28,279 nt of DNA from Rhodocyclaceae bacterium UBA2346. GTDB taxonomy: Bacteria > Pseudomonadota > Gammaproteobacteria > Burkholderiales > Rhodocyclaceae. The notes under the pieces were generated by a model. It did no database searches and was not told the origin of the DNA. It saw only the letters and a program-made list of their open reading frames with translations. The stretch is from NCBI GenBank assembly GCA_002344625.1, contig DDUE01000086.1, positions 1 through 28,279 of the forward strand, read 5' to 3'. Made by a program: the position numbers and the translations under genes. Shown here piece by piece: positions 22,819 through 28,279 of this stretch. Within the stretch, counting starts at the first letter, position 1. Every line of letters begins with the position of its first letter.

Positions 22819-24120
22819 CTACTTACCCTTGGGCACCGGTACCCGGGCAGCCATCACGGCCTCGTCGAGCGCCAGCTTGGCCGGCTTGCGCTCGGCCCAC
22901 ACATCCCTGAGCGCGGCATCGACGATGCCGATCACACGTGCGCCGCCGATCGCCGCCGCCGCCGAGGACTGGGCCGTGGCAGGCTTGTTGGTGAGCTGCG
23001 AGACGGCCACCTGCACGTTCGCGAGGTCGCCCCCCAGGAGGTCACTCTGGGCCGCGAAGAAACCCGCGCGATTCAGCGGCAGATAACCACTCTCGAGCTG
23101 CCAGGCGATCTGGTTCGGAGGCTGCAGCCAGAAATCGACGAATGCCGCCATGGCCTTGTACTCGGCTTTCTGCTTGCCGGCCGCGAACCACAGCGTGGCG
23201 CCGTCGGCAAGGGTGTTCTGCGGCGAACCGAACATGTCGTCGTGATACGGCAGTGGCATGATGCCGATATCGAAACCCGCCTTGCGGCGGAACCCGGCCC
23301 AGTTCGACGATGGTGCGGCGATCACGGAACACTCGCCCGCGACGAACCGCTCCTCGGCCTCACGATCGGTCTCGAAGATGCGCATGAAGCGCGCCCGATG
23401 CCAGCTCGCCATGAGCGCGACATGCTTGACCTGGAGCATGTTGTTGAACGATGGCTGCAGAATCTTGCCCTGCATGGCCGCGGTCGGCTCGTTGTGCCAC
23501 GCGCTGGTGTTCTCGATCATGACCCGCGCAGGCTGCGACACTGTGTATGGGCAGGTTCCGCCCGCATCGAAAAGCTTGTCGAGCGCCTGCTGCAGCTTGG
23601 TCCAGGTCGGCAAGGGCGCATCCGGGTTCAGGCCGGCCTTGCCGAGCACGTCGCGGTTGACGAACAGGACCGGCGTCGACAGCCCGACCGGCAACGCACG
23701 CAACTGGCCCTTGGCGTCGACCGCGGTGCGGCTGAGCACCGGTGGCGGCTTCAGCGTCCTGAGCGGTACGCCGGCTTCGTGCATGGCGGCGTGCAGCGGC
23801 TTGAAACGTGGCTTGCCGCTCAGAAACCGTTCGCTGTCCTCGCCGTCGAGAATCAGCATGTGCGCCGTCTCGCCCTCGGTGAGGCCGCCTTGCTGCACCT
23901 TCACCTTGAAGCCCTTGCTGCTTTCATTGAAACGCTGTGCGAGCGCCTGAAGTGCGGCATCACGTTCGACGCCGAGGTTATGCACCAGCCTGACTTCACC
24001 GCTGGCCGCAGCCGCCTTGCCCGGCGCCGGCGCGGCATGAACCGCGCCGGCAAACACGGTCAGCGACAGCGACACCACCAGCCTCAGGGAAACGATCGAA
24101 TCAAAACACTTTAGGTTCAC
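22819..24120 (-). CDS. ugpB: ABC transporter solute-binding protein, UgpB-like (glycerol 3-phosphate)
   Basis: This 433-residue protein starts with a hydrophobic signal (SLRLVVSLSLTVFAGAVHAAP). Its mature part follows E. coli UgpB through most of its length: ALAQRFNESSKGFKVKV, KPLHAAMHEAGV, STPVLFVNRDVLGKAGLNPD, ENTSAWHNEPTA, EERFVAGECSVIAAPSSNWA, GASLW-like GATLWFAAGK, FLDFW-like FVDFWLQPPNQ and ESGYLPLNRAGF. The family's early FWHSM motif is replaced by VHNLGVER. A GTG at 24120 with TGGAAA upstream is the likely start; the frame is open further, but adds a non-signal-like tail. It is in operon with ugpQ. No permease or ATPase genes follow, so it must share a transporter encoded elsewhere or be an orphan. 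Confidence 0.88.
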   Translation of the reverse strand: MNLKCFDSIVSLRLVVSLSLTVFAGAVHAAPAPGKAAAASGEVRLVHNLGVERDAALQALAQRFNESSKGFKVKVQQGGLTEGETAHMLILDGEDSERFLSGKPRFKPLHAAMHEAGVPLRTLKPPPVLSRTAVDAKGQLRALPVGLSTPVLFVNRDVLGKAGLNPDAPLPTWTKLQQALDKLFDAGGTCPYTVSQPARVMIENTSAWHNEPTAAMQGKILQPSFNNMLQVKHVALMASWHRARFMRIFETDREAEERFVAGECSVIAAPSSNWAGFRRKAGFDIGIMPLPYHDDMFGSPQNTLADGATLWFAAGKQKAEYKAMAAFVDFWLQPPNQIAWQLESGYLPLNRAGFFAAQSDLLGGDLANVQVAVSQLTNKPATAQSSAAAAIGGARVIGIVDAALRDVWAERKPAKLALDEAVMAARVPVPKGK

Positions 24121-24413
24121 GAAATTTCCAGAATGATCACCAATCGGATCGAGCCATCGTCTGGCTCGCCGCAATTGAAAAGAAAAGCTTTTTGCGCCCC
24201 GTGCGCGATCGCGATCATATACCGGCCACGAAAAAGTTGCGTGACACCGCACCACCCGATCGGGCAAATAATGGTAAAGAATCGCACTCGCGCCACGCCT
24301 TGCCGGGCCCCGGCTGCGGTCATGCGCCTTCGGACGCCTGCCACTTCAGCTTTTCGGCAGCGTGCCGTTACCATGGGCGACGATGCTCACACTCGCGGAT
24401 ACCGCAGCCCACC

Positions 24414-24761
24414 ATGAAGATCCGACGCTTGATCCTGCTCGTTTGCCTACCCCTGCTGGCCGGCTGCGAGATGGTCTACGACCTGCTCGAGATTCCCAAC
24501 CCGAAGAAGGAGGCCGAGATCGTGGATAGCGAAGGGCGCGCAATAGGCAGCGCCTGCCGCCACGCGGGCCGCTCCCTCGAGGACTGCTACATCCTCAACC
24601 CCAAGGCCGAAAAGGCCTCGGTGTTCAAGGGCTGGCGCGACATGAACGACTACATGATTCTGAACGGCATGGAGGTCGTCCCGTCGCGGCTCACGCCGAC
24701 GACGGCGCCGCCTCCGGAGCCCCGCCTCGACGTACCGGCGGTGGAACCTGCGGCGCACTAG
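24414..24761 (+). CDS. Small lipoprotein, hypothetical
   Basis: This 115-residue protein starts MKIRRLILLVCLPLLAGCEM, a lipoprotein signal with lipobox LAGC and acylated Cys18. Two further cysteines (in SACRHAG and EDCYILN) could pair. The middle part has KAEKASVFKGWRDMNDYMILNGMEVV; the C-terminal 25 residues are Pro-rich and low in structure. No named family. The ATG at 24414 is set by the signal peptide. The gene is divergent from ugpB across 293 bases, where I see no clear promoter, and converges on the aldo/keto reductase gene with a 14-base gap. Confidence 0.78.
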   Translation: MKIRRLILLVCLPLLAGCEMVYDLLEIPNPKKEAEIVDSEGRAIGSACRHAGRSLEDCYILNPKAEKASVFKGWRDMNDYMILNGMEVVPSRLTPTTAPPPEPRLDVPAVEPAAH

Positions 24762-24775
24762 GCGGCCAACGCCGG

Positions 24776-25813
24776 TCAGAGCACCGGGTTGGTGTAGCGC
24801 AGATGTACCGCCTCGATCTCGGCCATGAGTTCCTGGTCCAAGGACCGCGCCCATGCCGCGATGTTTTCGGACAACTGCGCGAGGCTGGTCGCGCCAATGA
24901 TGGTGCTGGTCACGAACCAGCGCCGATAGACGAACGCAAGCGCGAGTTCGGTGGGCGAGAGTCCGTGCTTGCGCGCCAGGTCGGCATACGCCGTCACCGC
25001 CGGAACGACATTCGGTTTGGTATAGCGCTGGCCGAAGCTCTCGAACTCGGTCAGCCTGCCCGGCGCGGCCGGATCGACCAGATACTTGCCGGTGAGATGA
25101 CCGAACCCGAGCGGTGAGTAGGGGAGGACGCCGACCTGCTCTCGATGGCAGATCTCGACCAGCCCGTATTCAAACACGCGGTTCAGCAGACTGTAACAAT
25201 TCTGGATCGACACGACGCGCGGCAGACCATACTCGTCGGCCAGCCGCAAGAACTGCATGACGCCCCAGGGATGCTCGTTCGACAGCCCCACATAGCGAAT
25301 CTTGCCTTCGGCGACGAGTTCCGCCAGCGCCTCGAGCTGGGCCCGGATCGGGGTGCATTCGGCCTCGCGCGCGGGGTCATACTGCCATTGCCCGAACATC
25401 GGCTGATTGCGCTCGGGCCAATGCAACTGGTAGAGATCAACATAGTCGGTGCGCAAGCGCCGCAGGCTGCCCTCGAGTGCCGCGCGCAGATTCGCCCGGT
25501 CGAGGGCCGGCGGGCCGCCGCGGATCCAGTCCAGGCTGCGGGCGGGACCGGCGATCTTGGTGGCCAGCACGATCCGGTCACGCGCCTGCCGCCGCAACCA
25601 GTTGCCGACGATGGACTCGGTGGCACCATAGGTTTCCGCGCGCGCCGGCACGGCATACATCTCGGCCGTGTCGATGAAGTTGATGCCGGCATCGCGTGCC
25701 ATGTCGAGTTGCGCATGCCCGTCCGCCTCGGTGTTCTGCTGGCCAAAAGTCATGGTACCCAGGCATATCCCCGACACTTTCAGGTCGCTGCGCCCCAGTT
25801 GCCGATAATCCAT
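24776..25813 (-). CDS. Aldo/keto reductase (Tas-like)
   Basis: This 345-residue NADPH-dependent oxidoreductase has a TIM-barrel fold. The catalytic tetrad is visible: Asp48 and Tyr53 in NFIDTAEMYAVP, Lys86 in VLATKIAG and His131 in YQLHWPER. The N-terminal MDYRQLGRSDLKVSGICLGTMTFG and the C-terminal cofactor-binding segment (TSTIIGATSLAQLSENIAA) follow the Tas/AKR pattern. The ATG at 25813 has GGGAG nine bases upstream; a GTG two codons earlier is too close to it. The physiological substrate cannot be inferred. It is divergent from rlmM with 127 bases between. Confidence 0.93.
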   Translation of the reverse strand: MDYRQLGRSDLKVSGICLGTMTFGQQNTEADGHAQLDMARDAGINFIDTAEMYAVPARAETYGATESIVGNWLRRQARDRIVLATKIAGPARSLDWIRGGPPALDRANLRAALEGSLRRLRTDYVDLYQLHWPERNQPMFGQWQYDPAREAECTPIRAQLEALAELVAEGKIRYVGLSNEHPWGVMQFLRLADEYGLPRVVSIQNCYSLLNRVFEYGLVEICHREQVGVLPYSPLGFGHLTGKYLVDPAAPGRLTEFESFGQRYTKPNVVPAVTAYADLARKHGLSPTELALAFVYRRWFVTSTIIGATSLAQLSENIAAWARSLDQELMAEIEAVHLRYTNPVL

Positions 25814-25940
25814 ATCCACTCACTCCCACCCATCCGCGGCCGCAGCCGCGATCGTCATGCCTGCGCAAATCGCGCTTTGTCGAGCCGCACGCGCACTTTA
25901 TCATCCGGCTCCAAACGCAATCATAACAACGAGCCCGCCG

Positions 25941-27059
25941 ATGTCCGACGACACGAAACACCAAGCACCGCCGTGGTCGCCCCCCGGCGAACCGATCGCC
26001 TACGGATATCTCGCCCTGTGCCGGGCCGGATTCGAGAAGGAAGTGGCCGAAGAGCTCACCGCTTTCGCCCGCAGGGTCTGCCTCGACGGACAGGTACGTG
26101 CCACCCCCGGCGCCGCCTTCGTCGTGTTCGAAACGCGCGAGGCGCTGCCGTTTGCCGATCTGGCCGATGCCTGCGACTGGCAGACGCTGAGTTTCGCACG
26201 CCAGTTGCTGCCCTGGTTCGCCCGGGTGGACGATCTGCCCGACCGGGACCGCGCCACACCGATCGTTGCGGCGGCACGTACCGCCGGCCAGGCGTTCTCC
26301 GCACTGTTGCTGGAGACACCCGATACCGATCTGGCCAAGCAACAATCCGGATTCTGCCGGCGCTTTGCCGAACCCTTGCAGCTCGCGCTCGAGAAGGCGG
26401 GCCTCCATCGCACCCGCGGCCGGCAATTGGCCGAACTGCATGTGCTGTTCAGCGATACCACGACCGCATGGTTGTGCGCTGCCCTGCCCGGCCGCGCAGC
26501 GCTCTGGCCAATGGGGGTGCCGCGCCTGCGCATGCTGCACGAGGCCGCGAGCCGCTCGACCCTCAAGCTTGCGGAGGCGCTGTTTACGCTGTTGTCCGAA
26601 GAAGAGCGTACGAGCCACCTGCGCGCCGGCCTGCGTGCCGTGGACCTCGGCGCAGCGCCTGGCGGGTGGACCTGGCAGCTGGCCCATCGCGGGCTCAACG
26701 TCACCGCGGTGGACAACGGCCCCATGGCCGCATCGGTCATGGCGACCGGCATGGTCGAGCATGTGCGCGCCGACGGCTTCACCTGGCGCCCCAGGCGGCC
26801 GGTCGAGTGGCTGGTATGCGACATGGTCGAACAGCCCTCCCGGGTCGCGGCGCTGGTTGCCGACTGGATCGGCAGCGGGCGCTGCCGGCGTTCGATCTTC
26901 AACCTGAAGCTGCCGATGAAGAAACGGCTGGCGGAGATCGAGAAGTGCCGCGCCCTGATCCACAAGCGGCTTGCCAAGGTCGGCCCCTACGATCTGCGCA
27001 TCAAGCATCTTTACCACGACCGCGACGAGGTCACGGCCTACCTCGCGCTACAGCGCTAA
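25941..27059 (+). CDS. rlmM: 23S rRNA (cytidine-2498 2'-O) methyltransferase RlmM
   Basis: This 372-residue protein has an N-terminal THUMP-like RNA-binding part (YGYLALCRAGFEKEVAEEL at about 21-39, WFARVDDLP at about 92-100) and a C-terminal Rossmann-like methyltransferase. The SAM motif VDLGAAPGGWTW is at about 234-245, followed by VTAVDNGPM, an acidic VCDMVEQP and the Lys-bearing FNLKLPMKKR. These match RlmM (YgdE), including EAASRSTLKLAEAL. It methylates 23S rRNA during ribosome maturation. The ATG at 25941 gives a normal N-terminus; the open frame upstream is not coding-like. Length is about ten residues over the E. coli protein because of the short N-terminal tail. Confidence 0.94.
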   Translation: MSDDTKHQAPPWSPPGEPIAYGYLALCRAGFEKEVAEELTAFARRVCLDGQVRATPGAAFVVFETREALPFADLADACDWQTLSFARQLLPWFARVDDLPDRDRATPIVAAARTAGQAFSALLLETPDTDLAKQQSGFCRRFAEPLQLALEKAGLHRTRGRQLAELHVLFSDTTTAWLCAALPGRAALWPMGVPRLRMLHEAASRSTLKLAEALFTLLSEEERTSHLRAGLRAVDLGAAPGGWTWQLAHRGLNVTAVDNGPMAASVMATGMVEHVRADGFTWRPRRPVEWLVCDMVEQPSRVAALVADWIGSGRCRRSIFNLKLPMKKRLAEIEKCRALIHKRLAKVGPYDLRIKHLYHDRDEVTAYLALQR

Positions 27060-27127
27060 GGCACGATGCACGGATCGAACCGCACAGGTCCCGCGCACAT
27101 CCGACAAGACGCCCCAGCCTGCCGGTG

Positions 27128-27133
27128 TATAAT
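27128..27133 (+). promoter_or_regulatory. Likely -10 element for the RhlE helicase gene
   Basis: A perfect TATAAT stands in the 205-base gap before the helicase gene, in an otherwise GC-rich sequence. No good -35 is seen at 16-18 bases upstream. If used, it gives a leader of about 125 bases, which would suit post-transcriptional control as in other DEAD-box helicase genes. Confidence 0.5.
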
Positions 27134-27264
27134 CCGCGCTTCGACACATTCAGTCTGACGGCGCGCGCGCTTCCCAAGATTCCCGAGCCCATGCGCTCTC
27201 TTAAACCCAGTGCCCGGCCGGGGCGCGGCGGCGCCATCGCAGGCCTCTTCATAGACATGGACTT

Positions 27265-28279
27265 ATGAGTTTCGCCGATCTCGGGTTGAACCCCGAGCTG
27301 CAACGCGCGGTCGCCGAATCCGGCTACACGCAACCGACCCCCATCCAGATGCAGGCCATCCCGGTGATTCTCGCCGGCCTGGATGTCATGGGAGGCGCCC
27401 AGACCGGCACCGGCAAGACCGCCGGTTTCACGCTGCCGCTGCTCCAGCGCCTCGCCCCCCATGCCAGCACCTCCACCAGTCCGGCCCGCCATCCGGTCCG
27501 GGCGCTCATCCTCGCACCGACGCGCGAACTGGCGGTGCAGGTTCATGAGTCGGTCAAGACCTACAGCAAGTACGTGCCCTTGCGATCGGCCTGCATCTAC
27601 GGCGGCGTCGACATGCGCGCCCAGGTCGCCGAATTGCGTACCGGAATCGAGATCGTCGTCGCGACACCGGGGCGCCTCCTCGACCACGTCCAGCAAAAGA
27701 CCATACAGTTGGGCCAAGTCGAGGTGCTGGTGCTGGACGAAGCCGACCGCATGCTCGACATGGGGTTCATTCCCGACATCAAGCGCATTCTCGAATTGCT
27801 GCCGTCCGCGCGCCAAAGCCTGCTGTTCTCGGCCACCTTCTCGGACGAGATCAAGCGCCTCGCCGACCAGATGCTCAAGAACCCGCAACTGATCGAGGTC
27901 GCACGCCGCAACATGGTTTCCGAGACCATCACCCATCGGGTGCATCCGGTTTCCAGCGGCCTCAAGCGCAACCTGCTCGCCCAGCTGCTGCGCAACCAGC
28001 CCGACACCCAGGCCCTGATCTTCGTCGACACCAAACTGCTGTGCGGACGCCTGGCCCACTTCCTGGTCCGCCACGAGATCGCCGCCGACGCGATCCATGG
28101 CGACAAGGGCCAGGCGCAGCGCAGCGACACGCTCGAAGCCTTCAAGAGCGGCAGACTGCGGGTACTGGTCGCTACCGACGTCGCCGCACGCGGTCTCGAT
28201 ATCGACGACCTGCCCATGGTCATCAACTACGAGTTGCCGCACACCGCCGAAGACTATGTGCACCGCATCGGCCGCACCG
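27265..28279 (+). CDS. rhlE: DEAD-box RNA helicase, RhlE-type (3'-truncated by window)
   Basis: The frame from ATG 27265 is open to the window end (338 codons). Helicase motifs appear in order: Q motif (TQPTPIQ, 22-28), motif I AQTGTGKT (45-52), Ia PTREL (85-89), Ib TPGR (134-137), II DEAD (158-161), III SAT (189-191), then the second domain with [28 protein letters not shown] and HRIGRT at the end. The start [21 protein letters not shown] and motif spacing are those of RhlE-type helicases, which remodel RNA in ribosome assembly and RNA decay. The 3' end with any basic tail is missing, so DbpA/SrmB-like relatives cannot be fully ruled out. Confidence 0.92.
   Translation, partial: MSFADLGLNPELQRAVAESGYTQPTPIQMQAIPVILAGLDVMGGAQTGTGKTAGFTLPLLQRLAPHASTSTSPARHPVRALILAPTRELAVQVHESVKTYSKYVPLRSACIYGGVDMRAQVAELRTGIEIVVATPGRLLDHVQQKTIQLGQVEVLVLDEADRMLDMGFIPDIKRILELLPSARQSLLFSATFSDEIKRLADQMLKNPQLIEVARRNMVSETITHRVHPVSSGLKRNLLAQLLRNQPDTQALIFVDTKLLCGRLAHFLVRHEIAADAIHGDKGQAQRSDTLEAFKSGRLRVLVATDVAARGLDIDDLPMVINYELPHTAEDYVHRIGRT

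Noticed and set aside
22507..24114. 535-codon plus-strand open frame opposite ugpB/ugpQ
   Set aside because: Both minus-strand genes have clear family motifs; this frame has none.
25145..27268. 707-codon plus-strand open frame
   Set aside because: It runs antisense through the aldo/keto reductase gene and out of frame through rlmM, so it is a shadow of both.
27031..28263. 410-codon minus-strand open frame
   Set aside because: Antisense to the RhlE helicase, whose motifs are all in order on the plus strand.
1..28279. CRISPR array or phage genes
   Set aside because: No regularly spaced repeats and no cas, integrase or phage structural genes were seen.

Overview
The window is GC-rich, densely packed bacterial DNA. 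Gene content and protein style (RlmM, IspB, DUF2789, TonB receptor with PiuC, AckA/PduL enzymes, tRNA-Pro) suggest a betaproteobacterium, probably of the Rhodocyclales (Azoarcus/Thauera type). That placement is an inference from recognition, not a computed result.

Layout. 1-460: end of an unrecognised gene behind a poly-C tract that looks like a contig-end artefact. 0.49-3.37 kb: an exported S8 serine protease, divergent from an ECF sigma factor and its membrane anti-sigma factor; both divergent promoters have the same ECF-like form. 3.5-4.5 kb: a DUF2789 protein, a cysteine-rich exported protein and a small membrane protein. 4.66-7.11 kb: cobalamin genes, cobyric acid synthase (cobQ) divergent from a BtuF-like binding protein. 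7.1-9.45 kb: one 774-codon gene fusing a Crp-type cyclic-nucleotide-binding-like domain, an acetate/propionate-kinase domain and a PduL phosphotransacylase domain. This is the most unusual gene here.

9.9-20.4 kb reads as an accessory, iron-centred block. A PfeR/PfeS-like two-component system with a Fur-box-like site upstream is followed by a TonB-dependent siderophore receptor with a second Fur-like site, a truncated IS5-family transposase, a PiuC-type Fe(II)/2-oxoglutarate hydroxylase and an FMN-dependent alpha-hydroxy-acid oxidase. Convergent to these is a mipA/ompV - response regulator - histidine kinase operon with overlapping genes. The block stops at the 3' end of a tRNA-Pro(CGG), next to a perfect 12-8-12 inverted repeat.

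20.9-28.3 kb is core-like: ispB, ugpQ and ugpB (without the ABC permease genes), a small lipoprotein, an aldo/keto reductase, rlmM, and a DEAD-box helicase of RhlE type cut by the window end.

The connected units are: sigma/anti-sigma/protease as a likely envelope-stress circuit; the two-component system, receptor, PiuC and oxidase as an iron-uptake island; cobQ/btuF as corrinoid supply; and the AckA-PduL fusion joining the two steps of acyl-CoA/acyl-phosphate/acyl-acid conversion in one chain with an N-terminal regulatory-type domain.
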